The position numbers were made by a program, and so were the translations under genes. Shown here piece by piece: positions 37,214-49,408 of a DNA stretch of 64,000 nt (positions within the stretch are counted from its first letter, which is position 1; every line of letters starts with the position of its first letter). Under the pieces are notes generated by a model. It saw only the letters and a list, made by a program, of their open reading frames with translations. It made no database searches and had not been told where the DNA came from. The DNA comes from Parascedosporium putredinis (taxonomy: Eukaryota > Ascomycota > Sordariomycetes > Microascales > Microascaceae): the NCBI GenBank assembly GCA_949357655.1, contig CASHTG010000017.1:1426001-1490000 (forward strand), read 5' to 3'.

Positions 37214-38359
37214 GCGATCCCTAGTACACTTGCCCTGAATGAACACAGGGGAGAACCTTTAGTCGCCTCTTTACCCTCTGGATGCGCCGAACTGGGGGAA
37301 CCCAACTTATCGGACCCATTAGTACCACGCCGGGTTTCCACTCGCGACGTCTCCGATCAACCGTGTCACACGGTTATAACAGACAACTCTCTGGAAAAGG
37401 GTGCCCATCCCTCACATTTTCCTTTGTCGCTTTAAATTTCTTTTTGTGCGAATCCCCTTCTTCCTCCTCGTTGATTTCGTCGTCATCTTGGCAAAAGTAG
37501 TCTAGAGTTTACTACTCGACTCTCTTTTGCGTATCGCTGTCTTGGATATCAGCTCTCTCGAAGAGAAGAGGTGCTTCCTGCTTGTACTTTATTTCCTATC
37601 TGTTTACCCCTGCATTGGGGATGAAAAACTTGCACCAGCGCCAGTCGAAGAGGCGTAATGTCACCGCTTGAGTTGGAGAAAGCGGCGGACCTCTTCGTCG
37701 TGTTTTTAGCTTTCTTTTTGTTCCATTTCCTTATGCTCTACTCTGATATCCGGAGCCTCCACGGAGGAAAGCCATCTAGTGTTTCTTGTTCTCTTTTTAT
37801 TTCTTTATTTTTGGAGATTGGCGGGCGGTTGCTACGGCGGCATGGATGACTCTTACGAGGACACGCATCAGGAAAGCGGCGGGCTTCTTTTCGGAGTGCT
37901 TCATTGCATTTGGACACGAGGAATGGGATCGGCCGGTGGAGGCAATCATAGGTTTTAAAACACTGATGCACCTGTACCTAGATGCAGCGTGTTCAGTAAC
38001 ATTGTAATCTTTATATCCTTACCAACACATTATGGACATGTCCAACCTCTTTTTGTTAGTGAAAAGAACAGTATCAAGATGGGGGATGGGAATTAGACCG
38101 CCACTCGGTGCCCACCCCGATGTGACGAGGGAGAAGGGTGATTATGGACGTCGAGATATCACAGATCTTATGTATCCAACCAAGCAGGTTCCTGTTGCCA
38201 CTTCTGAATCTTTTCTATTGAAAAATAAACCTTTGACATGGGTATCGTAGATGTAAACTATCTATATGTGTAAAATTCACTTGCATCAAGTTAAGCCGCC
38301 CCGCCCCCTCTCTCCGCGCCCTCGGGGAACATGGCAGTAATGAGATCATCCCTCTAAAA
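37214..38359. other. convergent intergenic region, SFL1 / DUF3245-like gene
   Basis: About 1.15 kb holding the two 3' flanks. T-rich sequence near 37440-37500 is compatible with a 3' UTR. No supported gene, repeat or RNA seen. Confidence 0.6.
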
Positions 38360-39137
38360 CTACTCAGTTCCACCTTCACCGGGACCCTTATTCTTCTTTT
38401 TCTTCTTCTTCTTCTTCTTCTTCGTCTGCCCTGTCGTAGTGTCATTGGCCTGGCACAAGGCCTGGTCCTCGTCGACCGCAAGGGTCTGTGCTGCTAATAT
38501 CGTGGTTTCGAGTTGAGGAGATGGGCTCGGCTGGTCTGTAGTCGAGGTAGCAGCAGCGGCAGCGGCAGCGGCAGCGGCGGCCGCAACCATGGGATGCTCC
38601 CTGGGCGTCCCTCGCCCGGCTTCATGGCCTCCCCGTTTCGCCTTTTTCCGTTTACCGAGACCACTTCTGCCTTGATCGTCGTCGTCGTCATCGTCGTCGT
38701 TGCCTTGGGACGCAAATTTCCCCGCGCGTGCCGCTGCGCCCGCCGCGCCGTGATCATCCCTCTGCCGCTTCCCCAGCAGCCTCTTTTGAGAGCGAGGTCC
38801 TCCCTAGCGGCGTTGGCCTGGCGGGCCGCCGCGGCATCCTTGCCGGCGCCGATGCCGACGTTGGGCGCGAGGGCGGCGGCGAAGTCGTCGTCTTCGTCAC
38901 GGAGCCGCTTGCGCTGGGACTCTGTGGGCGTGCTGCCGCCTGCGGTGGCGCCGCCGGAGGCGAGGGAGGAGAAGGGCGCCGGGGCCGAGGTGGAGGCGGA
39001 AGGCGGGAGGGAGGTGCCGAAGAGGGCGTGCGCTTTGGATTGCTTGGTGGCGAGGAGGAGGGAGATGCGGTTGCGGAGGTCGAGGGGGCAGGGTGTGGTG
39101 GTTTGGGGGCGGGCGGTTTCGTTGGCGCGGGCGCCAT
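38360..39137 (-). CDS. small basic nuclear-type protein, DUF3245-like
   Basis: Predicted 259 residues. N terminus MAPAPTKPPAP, then a conserved-looking helix LDLRNRISLLLATKQSKAHA. A central region follows with APNVGIGAGKDAAAA and LLGKRQRDDH. A poly-Asp stretch, the basic GLGKRKKAKR, an 11-residue alanine run and a C-terminal lysine run ending KNKGPGEGGTE complete it. The order (short helix, PNVGIG, LLGK, basic tail) matches my recollection of the fungal DUF3245 family, whose function is unknown. That assignment is tentative. Basic and acidic patches suggest a nuclear or nucleolar protein (inference). Two one-base losses (GGGGG 39105-39109 and TTTT 38784-38787 on the plus strand) break the frame; restoring both gives exactly 260 codons. 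The alanine and lysine tracts are encoded by GCN and AAG repeats. Confidence 0.6.
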
Positions 39138-39931
39138 TGCTGGCTTTGTGGATTCGTGTTGCTGAGGGGTTTTTTTTCTTTCTTTTTGCGGTTGAGGGTC
39201 TTGTGTCCAGGCGGGGACGCCCCGGTGAAGGAGTTTTTATTGCCCTTTCTTTTGGGGGTTCTGTTTTTCTCTTGTCGAAGATTGGGGATGAGGGTATGGA
39301 ATGGAGGAATTGGGGGAAAAAGTTCTGGAGGACCCCACTCATTGGCTCGATAAGGGGAGCGAGCTCTTATCGGAGGAACGGCTGGTTGATGGCTGGGAGA
39401 GAAGAGGTGATGAGCATTCTCATGAGCTGCCATTTTCAAATTATTTTATAAGAGTTGATTCTTCTATTATTCTATCCATTTTATCTTGAAATGGCTTTTG
39501 TGGCGACTGGTCGTCGCTTTAGTCACGTAGAAGTGGTCAAGTCGGGCTAGAATAGCATGTACGTTCTAGACAGGCGACTTGGATACACAGAAAAGCGAAA
39601 AGGTATGACGATGAGCAAGCAATATCACTACGCCGTGGCCAACTGCTTCGTTTGAAACTAGATATTAGGCATTACTATCTATGAGAAAAGTGTTTGTGCG
39701 GTGGGGTATGGCATTCATCTCTGGGCCGTCCCCATCCTTTTCGTATGTGCTCTGGGTAAGCCAGAGACTGCTCGTACAGTTTCCAAAGTCATCAAAACCT
39801 CTTACTACCCGCATTCATCTCCAATGGGCAAGTAAGGAGGGAAAAAAAAGGGAAGTCGTTATATGTATACAGGTCTCTCTGCGTCAGGCGAGCTGTATTC
39901 ACACCCCGGACAGCCGTGGCTGGTTACTCTC

Positions 39932-41241
39932 TCAGCTCATAGGGCTGTCCGCTCCATTTTCAAACCGCACAACGGATCCAGTGGCGGAAAGGCCGGACCG
40001 AATGCTACCAGAGGACGTTCCGCCGCTCATAGAATACGGCAGCCTCGTCTGGGCAAAGGAATCTAAGGTGGACACTAGGGACGAGGCTCTGGAGACGGAA
40101 TCGGCAACTCTGCTCTTCGGGGTGGTAGGTGCCGTGCGGAAGCCCCAGTCTCCTCCTGCGAGCGATGGCGTCCGTGTGAGGATCCGGTGGGGTATTACCC
40201 TCGAGGAACTGCTGCTACTCGATGTTGGCGGCCGTAGTGAAGATGCACTGCTCGTGTAGTAGGCGGAAGACGTGTCAGAGAGGGCCTCTGGGTCAAAGGG
40301 ACGCATCGTCCTTAACAGCTCCGCAAAAGGTGCATTAGGTGTCGGAAATCCGCGTCGGTGATGGGGCGAGTAGAGAACCGCGCATTTTCGTAGCACGTGA
40401 GGAACTCGGTCACGGTCGGGGTGAGGGTCAGGACGCCCAGGGTACAGAGGTGTCCAATGTATTCGCGCAAGCTCATATTGATCGGCCGGTGGAGCACGGC
40501 AACGAAGTCGGGATCCAAAGCGGGATTTCCATCGGCAGCTTCGGTCGGCTGTTCCTGGGCAGGTGGCGCAAGGGTGAGGGCCTTTGCCTCGACGAGGGTG
40601 GGAAATTCGGCAAAGACGGTGCTGTACTGGATATCAGCGAGGTCGGGGGAGATTGGCGAGCCCCATCCCGGCTGTTCGACGTCGTTGGAGATGGGCTCGT
40701 GCGGCGGCAACACGATGGCCGCGTCGTCCTCGGCCTCGCTCGACCTGCCCAGCCGAAAGAGGCGCGACGTGCGCTTCTCTAATTGTCTGTCGGGATCGGT
40801 CCCGTCGGTGCCTCGAGACTCGGCCGTGACTGCCGCCTCGAGGGGTCGAGCCACGCGAGGCCGAGCGCTGTACGCAATGGCGGCGCTCCTGTCGAGGCCG
40901 TACCTGACGAGCCGGTAGACCACGAGGTGGACGTCGCCCCTGTCGATGGGGATCCACTGCTTCGGAATGGCCGCGAGGGCCGTCTTGTTGATGTAGAGCC
41001 TCGTCGCGTAGATAAAGGCCACGAGCACGAGCGTGAAGACGTAGCACACGGCGACGATCCAGATGTTGTAGATCTGCCCGTTTTCCCAGGCCCGGTAGAT
41101 GACGTCGCTCGGGGTGATGACGAGCAGCGCGACGAGGACCACGTAGAAAAGAGTATACAGGGTATTATATATGAATCGGAATACCGCCCGGGCGGTCACC
41201 ATGGCTGCGGAGATGCTCGGGGTCGGTGGGTTTCTGTTCAA
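39932..41241 (-). CDS. dlt1: defect at low temperature protein 1 (Dlt1 family)
   Basis: Two-pass membrane protein; in yeast Dlt1 is needed for growth at low temperature and high pressure, with unknown mechanism. Predicted 436 residues. The N-terminal half has two hydrophobic helices (around LYTLFYVVLVALLVI and WIVAVCYVFTLVLVAFIYA) separated by the short loop TPSDVIYRAWENG. The family motif ALAAIPKQWIPIDRGDV comes next. A soluble domain ends with NMSLREYIGHLCTLGVLTLT and ENARFSTRPITDADFRHLM. A one-base loss near 40321 (GG run) separates this from the Ser-rich tail (SSAYYTSSASSLRPP, SPLGP-free), which ends SVVRFENGADSPMS. With it restored the gene is 437 codons, no introns. The start could also be the internal MVTARAVFRF 13 codons in. 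Confidence 0.9.
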
Positions 41242-41786
41242 GGCCTGGGGAGAGGCGCGCCGGTTGGCGTGGGCGGCGGGGAGGAGGGGGGCGACCTAGA
41301 GGCTGGATGATGGTGGTTGGGCTTGGCGAGCACACTGCAGGCGCGTCCGTAGCAGTCGAGGGTGCATGGCTATATATGATGGCTACATGTATCCATAGGA
41401 AGGTACCCAAGAGTATGCTATCGCCTTCCAGGAGAAAGGGGAGAATAGCCTCGACAAGCCGACCGCAGCAAGAGAATTCTCGGGGGCGTGATTGAGGTCA
41501 TTTACATTTTTAGCCAAGAGGTTAATCTTATGGGGAGAATATTGGCTTGGAGCTGTGTTGGGCAAGAGCATTTCATGGGGTTAATTGCATAGCCCCGTTA
41601 CACGAAAAAGAGAAGACAGGCATCAGCGACCAGGATCCCGTAAAACATTATGAACCGTTTTGATTGTTTTTGCCATGCTACACATAAAAATGCTACTGAT
41701 ACGAAAAAGAAAAAAAGAGAATTGCATCCTTTCCTGTACTGTACATGCCACTAGGTAGGCTAGCAAGCCACGCTAAGCGGCAAGAA
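41242..41786. other. intergenic region upstream of DLT1, downstream of NDC1
   Basis: 545 bp containing the DLT1 promoter and the NDC1 3' flank, both on the minus strand. No coding or structural feature is evident. Confidence 0.6.
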
Positions 41787-43837
41787 TCAATGTTTGACCT
41801 CGACCATGTCGGGCTCTGACCCAGCCTGGCCCTGGCTTTCGGGAGCATGAGCCGCCTCCTTTGCAAGGCGGAGATCCGTCAAAGTCAACCGTAGATCATT
41901 CCTATAAGGCTCAAATTCGACAATAAGCTTGCCGAGCGCTGATCTTAGCGCATCTAGTAAGGCGTCCACCTCGGGACACTCCTTCTTGGCCTCCACGTCG
42001 GTCCAGTGAAGGGGAAAGCTCGCCCTGAAGTCGTCAAGCTTCCTGATAGTATTTGTAAAGGTGCGAATGATTGTCAGCACGTCGCGATGGACGTTGCCAA
42101 ACTTATCCTCGCCTAGGCTGTTGACTGCCAAGGAGCCGAGGACGTCAACGGCATTGACGTAGAGAGCCAGCTCGGCGGACGGTGTGCCGAGGATGGCCAC
42201 TGTCAACCTCCGCCCATACTCCTGCCGGAAGAATGGCCCAATCTTGTCGTTCTGGAGGACCTTGAGAGCGAGCTGCCTGAATTGACCCGCCATGCTTTCC
42301 GGGCGGAATGCGTTTTGCTGGCCCTCCGTCAGGACCGAGTCCTTGGCCCTCTTCCACGTCTTTTGGCCATGGGGCTGAGTCGCGACATGGGCGTCTTCCC
42401 GGGAGATCTCGCTACCTGATCAATGGCATGTTCGACCTCGCTCCGCATAGACTTGTTTGAGGGCTGACGCCTGAAGATAGCCTCGTCTTTGGGGGTGCAG
42501 TGGTGCGCGCCTTCGGCTCTTCCTGCTTCGGCTCCAACTGAGGCACAACAGGCTGCTTCCCGTACTCGTCAACCCTCGTGGTAATGGACTTGACAACCTC
42601 AAGGCAAATCGAGTAGACCTGAGACCACATGGGTCCGTCTTTACGATCAATATCCTCGAAAATGGCCTTGCGGCGGTCTTGGAAGTCCCTCGCGATGTAG
42701 GAAAGCTCCCACATAGCGTAGGCCTAAGGGTTCGTGGTTAGCATTTTGTCACTTTTAGACCTCGTCTCGCCGCCCTACGAATGTTTGCTTACCTAATTGT
42801 CGCCTTCTTGCTCTTCAATCCGTTGAGAAGGCTTCCGTTAGGATCCCTAGAATCCGCCGTCAACGGTTTCCCGTTCTTGAGCGGCTCCCTAGCCATGAAG
42901 CTCGAAAAAGCGACGTTGGCAGCCTGCCAGACGACGAAAAGCAGGAACCCGCCCGAAATGCTCATCTTTATGGTGTGGAATGTTGCGGGTGTTGCGGGCG
43001 GCAGCATGTTGGTCTTGGGTAGGTTGTAAAACATCCGGAAGAAGAACAAGGCCCAACCCCAAGCAAACGAGCGGAACACGAGATGATAGAGTGCCAGGTG
43101 GGTTAAGAGGGCCGCGAGCGCCCGGAAGGCAGCCTCGGAGGCGACCGACGGCAATTTGGCGAGGACTTGGCTAATCGTCCCGGCTCCCTTGTTCTCTTTC
43201 TTGCCAAATCCCTTGGCCTCTCCCAGGTTCAGCTTGTCCTGGTCCTTGCAAATATGAGAGATAGCCTGGACGATTGCGCAGGAAGTAAAGTAGAATGCCA
43301 GGAAAAGAGGCTTCTCGTTGAGTCTGGCCCTGTCTCCATTTCGATAGACGATCCAGTGCAGGGCAGTATCATCGGAGTAGGCTTTGAGAAAAATGGGGCA
43401 GAAAAGCAGGCTGGAAATGAAGTAGGACACGAGGGCTTCGTAGGTCTCGAGACGCACAAGATCCTGCATGAAAGACCTAAAGGCCGAATTCGCCGTGCGG
43501 ATGTCGACATGGTACTGCGCGATTCGAAGAACGAGAACGACAAGGCCGCTACCGAATATGAAGAGCGTTCGAACGCCCGCTGGTCCAATGGGAAACCATG
43601 ACCAGAAATCTGTTGGAAACAGCAAAGGGGTTAACTACTTGAGAAATTTCCCTTCGAGATGCCATAGTCACAAGGATAAAAGTGGAGGGAGGAACTCACA
43701 AGAGTAATCGGAGAGGAAGATGGCAGAGAGGTACGAAACAGCGAGGAGGATGGTGGCCGTTGATGCAAATCTTCTGTGAAGCGCGGGCTGTAAAAGTCCT
43801 TGTAGGGAACTCTCCTTCTACCCGAGGGAGTCGCCAT
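41787..43837 (-). CDS. ndc1: nucleoporin NDC1 (Ndc1/Nup family)
   Basis: Integral membrane nucleoporin anchoring nuclear pore complexes and, in fungi, spindle pole bodies in the nuclear envelope. Predicted about 631 residues. N terminus MATPSGRRRVPYKDFYSP, then the first membrane segment. A phase-respecting intron (43610-43699, GTGAGT...CAACAG) precedes the family hallmark FWSWFPIGPAGVRTLFIF. Further hydrophobic segments follow (YFISSLLFCPIFL, AFYFTSCAIVQAI, GGFLLFVVWQAANV) and the conserved LLNGLKSKKATIR. A second intron (42724-42792) leads to AYAMWELSYIARDFQ and a soluble C-terminal domain ending SEPDMVEVKH. Four one-base losses are implied (for example GGG 43785-43787, the second splice junction, and two between 42300 and 42500); with four, the exons total 632 codons. 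It is divergent from PEP12. Confidence 0.9.
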
Positions 43838-44370
43838 GATCAGCGCATCGCCCGGAAGAAGATTAAGTGAATGGGTGTTGTGGCTGTTGAGCGGGGAGAT
43901 GTCGAGAATTAAGCGTCGCCTGCCCGCAAGTAAATAAAGATTCACAAGAAAATCTGCGTGCTGGCGCAACAACGCGACCTTTCTTTCCCCCAGACTCGGA
44001 GAGCTCCGATAAGGTTGTTGGATCACGTGGAGATAAGAAGTATCATATGGGACGGTATGGACTGTGGTGGAGCACATGGTGGTGCCTGACTTGATTGGGG
44101 TGGGTACAGTGACGAAAGGCAGCCAAGAATTGAAAACCGATGGACGTCCGATTACGTAGGCAGCCACCTGATTGATTCCTCTAGCTCAGCGCCGAGACCG
44201 AGACAAGAGGGGGACTGTTGACCTTTCTCCGACAGCATTCACAATCAATACCAGGACCAACGAGCCCTCAACCTTCTCGGCCCCGTAACTTAAGTCTTCG
44301 AGCCGAAAAACGTTGCGCCGGAAAAAAATACCGCCGGAAATCAATTTGTCTGTGGGGATAAACCGCCGTC
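43838..44370. promoter_or_regulatory. divergent promoter region NDC1 / PEP12
   Basis: 533 bp between two divergent start codons. An open frame extends upstream of the NDC1 start but lacks conserved sequence. No specific sites assigned. Confidence 0.5.
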
Positions 44371-45314
44371 ATGTCGTTCGACCAGCTCTCATCCCTCGAA
44401 GCCGGCAGGCACGGCGAAAGCGGCGGATATAGCGATGACCCCGGCTTCAAGACGCTCCTCCACGAGCTTCGGACGAAGCTAAGCGACCTCGAGCGAAACA
44501 TCCTCAAGCTCCGGACGGATGTGAACCTCTTAGGGACAAGGCGTGATACTGCTCGAGTTCGGGAACGAGTGCACGACTTCCTAGAAAAATCGCGCGACAC
44601 TTGCCTTGAACTCGGCGAGGGAATCAAGAAGTTGCAAACCTGGGACGAGCTTTCTGTACGCATACCCTATCTACTTTCTTTATTTTCTCCATCTTTCTTT
44701 ATTTTTCTCTGCTACCCTACTACTATTCCCTCTCGCTCCTTGTTTCACGTTATCTTCTGTGCTTCTACTAAGGTCTCGCCCCATTCTTGCAGAAACAACA
44801 AAAGTACGAACGCAACAAAATCTCAACCGAGTTCCAAGACGCTTTCAAAGAGTTCCAAGATCTCCAACGCATCGCGCTCGAGAAGCAACGGGCATCCGTC
44901 AGTGCGGCACGAGCTGCCCACGAATCCGAGACGGGCGCCGACCAGAGCTACGCTGGCCATTTGGAGCAGCAGCAACAACAGCAGGAGCTCTCTAGTCTTG
45001 CCGCGCAGGACGAGGTCGACTTCCAGGAGGCGCTCATTGTCGAACGAGAGGAGGAGATCCGCAATATCGAGCAGGGCGTTGGCGATCTCAACGTGCTCTT
45101 CCGCCAGGTAGCGCAAATCGTGAGCGAGCAAGGGGAGCAGCTCAACACCATCGCAGACAACGTCGAGGTCACCCGAGATGATACTCGCGGCGCCATGGTT
45201 GAGCTGTCCCAGGCTTCCCGGTACCAGAAGGCCGCCAGGAACAAGAGCTGCTGTTTGCTCATTATCCTCGCCGTCATTCTCACCATTGTGCTTCTCGCAA
45301 TTTTCTTGGATTAA
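44371..45314 (+). CDS. pep12: endosomal t-SNARE syntaxin, Pep12/Vps6 family
   Basis: Qa-SNARE for Golgi-to-late-endosome transport. Predicted 268 residues and intact. The N-terminal Habc bundle includes LHELRTKLSDLERNILKL and KQQKYERNKISTEFQDAF. Next are the polyglutamine stretch HLEQQQQQQELSS and the SNARE motif ALIVEREEEIRNIEQGVGDL, with the zero-layer Gln in IVSEQGEQL. The C-terminal tail anchor is CCLLIILAVILTIVLLAIFL, followed by a single Asp. One phase-0 intron, 44656-44792 (GTACGC...TTGCAG), joins WDELS to KQQKYE. With COX18 it is one of only two complete genes in the window without an apparent frame break. Confidence 0.93.
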
Positions 45315-45602
45315 TGGGTGCTTTGTACTGCGGAATTCCCTTGCTGCTTTGATCTTTCTTTTTCATCATAACTCTTTTTCCCCCTCTGGTATCACTTGTT
45401 TTGGGCTCCTGGCCAGCGAGCATCAACTATCGCGGAGTTTTATGGCGTTCCTACCAGGGCAAACCCTGTATCTTACATTCGAGTCTCTTTTGTAACTGTA
45501 CATAGCAATGAAGCACATATATAATGATGCCACCCTCAAACGGTTTCCTCGCCTATTGCTAGCCGATCTAGACGGTCGATTTCATAACGCTCTACCGCCT
45601 GG

Positions 45603-46544
45603 CTATTTTAATCCTTTAACATACCATGTTCCTCTCGTCGCGTTTTTTACCCACGGGTTTTGTAATTTGGTGGGGAGGAAGAACCTGTCCATGACAATGG
45701 TCAGGACGCGGTTCGAGGCGGCCGAGGAAACCCAGAATAGAACGACGCCGGAGGGGAATGAAATAACGGCTGTCATCATGAAGGGGATAACAAAAAGAAG
45801 GGCGCGGCGGGCTCGGATGGAGAAGGACGAGACCTTGGGGTCGAACAGCCTCCGAACTTCATCCATAGAACGAGGCATGGCGTTATACAGCATGCTGGCG
45901 CCGAAAATGGCGGGCAGGATGTAGGTGGGATCGGCGACGGTAAGATCAGGGAACCACAGCAAGCCCTCCGTCGCGAGGGAAGGGTCTAGGGGCGCGGCCT
46001 TGCCTTGGCCGGCAATGACTCTGAGGGCCTGGGAGAGGAGGATCCAGGCAGGGAGATGGAGGAGTAGAGGCGCAACCGCCTGCCTAAAGATACCGAGGCC
46101 GGCCTCCTTTTGAATGCGGCTAAACTCGCGGTCGGCCCTTTTCTGGGGGTTGTCGAGCCCGAGGCGCACGGCCTTGCGGTACCAGGCGAGGCGCAAGTCC
46201 CCCAGGCGCACCATCCTGTTGGCGGCATCCCTCTCGCGGCGCTTAAAGGGGAGCCTCGCGCACACGGTGAGGGTGGCGGCGAGCCCGGGGATGAGAACGT
46301 ACCAGGGCAGGCCTGAGACGGAGTGCGCGGCGACAATGGTGTTGACGGTGCCGTCGAAGATGTCCGGAAGGGTCACCATGGTGCGGGAGCCTCCCGACCT
46401 CGACCCGATGGAAGCCGGAGCTGAGCCCGCAGCGGCGAGAAGGCCATGGCTGAGACCGCACCGACGGCGTGCAATGGCTGTGCTGGGGCTGAGGGTGGAC
46501 CTGGATGGTGTGAGCAGGTGAGCTCGACACCTCTGGGCGAGCAT
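45603..46544 (-). CDS. cox18: mitochondrial inner-membrane insertase COX18 (Oxa1/YidC/Alb3 family)
   Basis: Cox18 exports the C-terminal tail of cytochrome c oxidase subunit 2 across the inner membrane. A clean single-exon ORF of 313 residues. The N terminus MLAQRCRAHLLTPSRSTLSP is Arg/Ser-rich without acidic residues, as expected for a mitochondrial presequence. Membrane segments follow: LPWYVLIPGLAATLTVCARL with the adjacent RLPFKRRERDAANRM loop, then APLLLHLPAWILLSQALRVI. EGLLWFPDLTVADPTYILPA is typical of the Cox18 branch. The last segments are LLFVIPFMMTAVISFPSGV and VVLFWVSSAASNRVLTI. Cox18 is preferred over Oxa1 itself because of the short length and the WFPDL motif. Convergent with PEP12, 288 bp apart; divergent from ALG11. 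Confidence 0.88.
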   Translation of the reverse strand: MLAQRCRAHLLTPSRSTLSPSTAIARRRCGLSHGLLAAAGSAPASIGSRSGGSRTMVTLPDIFDGTVNTIVAAHSVSGLPWYVLIPGLAATLTVCARLPFKRRERDAANRMVRLGDLRLAWYRKAVRLGLDNPQKRADREFSRIQKEAGLGIFRQAVAPLLLHLPAWILLSQALRVIAGQGKAAPLDPSLATEGLLWFPDLTVADPTYILPAIFGASMLYNAMPRSMDEVRRLFDPKVSSFSIRARRALLFVIPFMMTAVISFPSGVVLFWVSSAASNRVLTIVMDRFFLPTKLQNPWVKNATRGTWYVKGLK

Positions 46545-47442
46545 GATTGACGCTGGGGTGGCTAGCGGTGGGAGTGGTTAATGAGCAATTCGGAGAATCA
46601 TAGTAGTGTTATAAGAGAAACAGAGAGGGAAATCTTACGTAGATGGTTCCCAGCCGCCCAGTGATATTGGTGTTTCCTTGCTAGGGGATAATCTTTTGGA
46701 CTAGGTCATCTTCAACGCACCTTTGACGATGAGCTTGAGATAAACCGGTGGTTTGGTGTTGTGCTGACTGAGTGGTGGCCGAGCTCTGGCTTGGTTCACT
46801 AAAAGTGTTGCCAGCTGTCTGAACCTGTCAGCGCAAACATCGAATGTTCCTTCCTCGTTCCGTTCGGCAGAGTGCAAGCAAGTACCTTGATATGTGGCTA
46901 CTAGTCAATCCGAATCGCTCGACTGGACCCGCGCAGGCGGGACCGGCATGTGCTGCCGTCCCCCTGAACCTACTAAACTCGTGCCAACCTCAAGTCTCAG
47001 AACAGAAAAGGTTGCAAGCCACACCAGACCCCAGCTTTCAAGGGCCAGCCAGCCAGAGACAGGTCAAACAGGGGTTCACTTTTTTCTCCCTTTCTTTTAG
47101 TGGGGTCCCGGGTTGTCCTGAGGCCAGCTGAGCAGCCAGGTGACCGAACCGAGCGTTTTGACTCGCTCGTCAGAGCAAACGTCAAGCTGCAGGTGCTTGC
47201 TTGCTTCCAGCATTTCAACCGATCACAAGCGAGCCCTTCGCGAGCCACCTTTTCCCACTTTCACAGCCAGAACATTTCCGGAGCAGAGCAGATCGCCGCC
47301 CCCTCCTCCTCCACCATACTGACCGTTCCCCACCCCCATCGAATCTTTGCTTCCCCCACTATCACCAGTCTCCGGATTTAACGAGCATCTTCAACTTACC
47401 TTTTACTCCCTCTCGCTGGGGGATTCTCCCACAGCTACCGAA
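46545..47442. promoter_or_regulatory. divergent promoter region COX18 / ALG11
   Basis: 898 bp between divergent starts, CT-rich toward the ALG11 start. No supported ORF, repeat or RNA. It should contain both promoters. Confidence 0.5.
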
Positions 47443-49408
47443 ATGTCCTCGGCCATGCTGGAAGAATCGACCTGCGACACGACCTGCCGTGATGACACGT
47501 CTGCGCTGACGCTTTCCTCCTTGGGCATGCTCCTGGCCTCCGTACCCTTGGCCTATTTCGTCCTCCTCCCCTTACTCAGTCGCCTCGTCGGGACCACCCT
47601 TGCGTGGTACCTCAGGAGGAGGTCGTCGGGCCGCAGGGCCTTTCTACTCAACCTGCAGCAGGAGGACCAGCGACGACTCGAGAAGGAGACCACACGCGCC
47701 GCGCAGCTCCGGGTCGACGATGGCTGGGAAAAGATCGACTCGCAGTCCGCTCGCGCCACGGGGACAGCGGAGGTCAAGGCGGAGAACGGCTGGGCCGGGA
47801 TCATCGGCTTCTTTCACCCCTTTTGGTACGTTGTCTTCACATGTTTTTTGTTTGCGCCCCAACCCCCAGATGCCCGGCCACCGTGGGCTAACATACGTGC
47901 AGTAATGCGGGCGGCGGCGGCGAACGAGTACTCTGGGCCGCTATCCGCGCCACCCAGCTCCGGTGGCCCAATGCCCTGTGTGTCGTTTATACGGGGGATC
48001 ATGAGATGTCCAAGGATGCCATGATCTCGCGGGTCAAGGTAAGCTGCCCGAATTGTCCTCCGTCGCTACAGTGAGCTCCATTTGCTAATCACCTCCGATC
48101 CGCCCTCACGTACCAGAACCGCTTCAATATCCAGCTCCACGCTCCAACCGTTACCTTCGTATACCTCTCCACGCGCCATCTGGTCCTGGCCTCTACCTGG
48201 CCTCGGTTTACCCTCATCGGCCAATCGATTGGCTCCGTAATCATGGCCTGGGATGCCTTTCACCTCGTAGTCCCCGACATATTTGTTGATACCATGGGCT
48301 ACGCATTCGCGCAAGGCTTTTCGAAATTCCTCTTCAGGCACATGCCGACTTGCGCCTACGTACACTACCCCACCATCTCGACCGACATGCTTGAATCACT
48401 CGACCCCTCCTCCCCCTCGGCTCGCGTGGCCTCAACGCCGGTCAAGGCACCGGAACCCGCGGCAAGCTCAAGAAGGCGTACTGGCAACTTTTTGCCATGC
48501 TGTACTCGCGCATGGGCTCCACCATTGACGTTGTCATGACCAACTCCACCTGGACGCAGGCCCATATCAAGAAGCTCTGGGGTCCCTATAGGAACGCAAA
48601 GGCTAACCCCATCACCGCCGTATACCCACCCGTCGCTGTCGAAGTGCTCGAGAGCGCCATTGACGTGACGGCGGAATCCGAGGCGAAACGTGAAAAGATT
48701 ATCCTCTCCATTGCCCAGTTCCGCCCCGAAAAGGACCACACCCGCATCATCCAGGCCTTTGCCCAGTTCGCCAAGTCAGGTTCCCCACCGCCAAGGATTC
48801 GCGACTTGTTCTCATTGGCAGCGTCAGAGATGATGGCGATTCTAAGAGGGTCTACCAGCTGCGTCTCCTCGCCAACGAGCTGAACATCAAAGATCGCGTC
48901 CACTTCCACCTTGATGCGTCCTGGCCCGAGGTCCTCGACTGGCTGAGGAAAGCGTCTGTTGGTGTGAATGGCATGTGGAACGAACACTTTGGCATCGGCG
49001 TCGTTGAATATCAGGCCGCCGGTTTAATCTCCGTCGTGCACAGTAGTGGTGGGCCGAAGCTCGACATTGTCGTCGATATCGATGGTCTACCAACTGGTAA
49101 GCCTTCCCCGTGACATTCCATTGTATTACCGCATCTGCAGGCGTACTTTTTCTTAGGACAATGCTAGGAAATGGAAGAGAAACTCAAGATAAGGGAAGCT
49201 AACAACTTGTACTTTTACTCCAGGTTACCACGCTGTCAGCGTCGATGAATTCGCCGAGGGCTTCGAGAAGGCTCTTTCCGAGCCGAACCCGTTGGCGATC
49301 AGGCAGAGGGCGCGCAAGTCGGCGCTCCGCTTCACAGAGGAAGAGTTTGCTAAAAAGTGGCTCGAGCAGATGGAGAAGATCGTGCCCAACGTCGCCGCTC
49401 GAGGCTAG
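47443..49408 (+). CDS. alg11: GDP-Man:Man3GlcNAc2-PP-dolichol alpha-1,2-mannosyltransferase Alg11
   Basis: Adds the fourth and fifth mannoses to the lipid-linked oligosaccharide on the cytosolic face of the ER. Predicted 561 residues. An N-terminal membrane anchor (LLASVPLAYFVLLPLLSRLV) precedes the ALG11 N domain, with GFFHPFCNAGGGGERVLWAA across intron 1, CVVYTGDHEMSKDAMI and PTCAYVHYPTISTDML. The GT4 half has IDVVMTNSTWTQAHI, ILSIAQFRPEKDH, SVGVNGMWNEHFGIGVVEYQ and SVVHSSGGPKLDIV, i.e. the conserved nucleotide-sugar site. Introns: 47826-47902, 48039-48116, 49097-49223, all GT-AG. One-base losses at GG 48428-48429 and CCCC 48783-48786 break the frame; restoring both gives exactly 562 codons. 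Stop TAG at 49406-49408. Confidence 0.93.

Noticed and set aside
38513..39451. 312-codon plus-strand ORF
   Set aside because: Antisense shadow of the DUF3245-like gene, low complexity.
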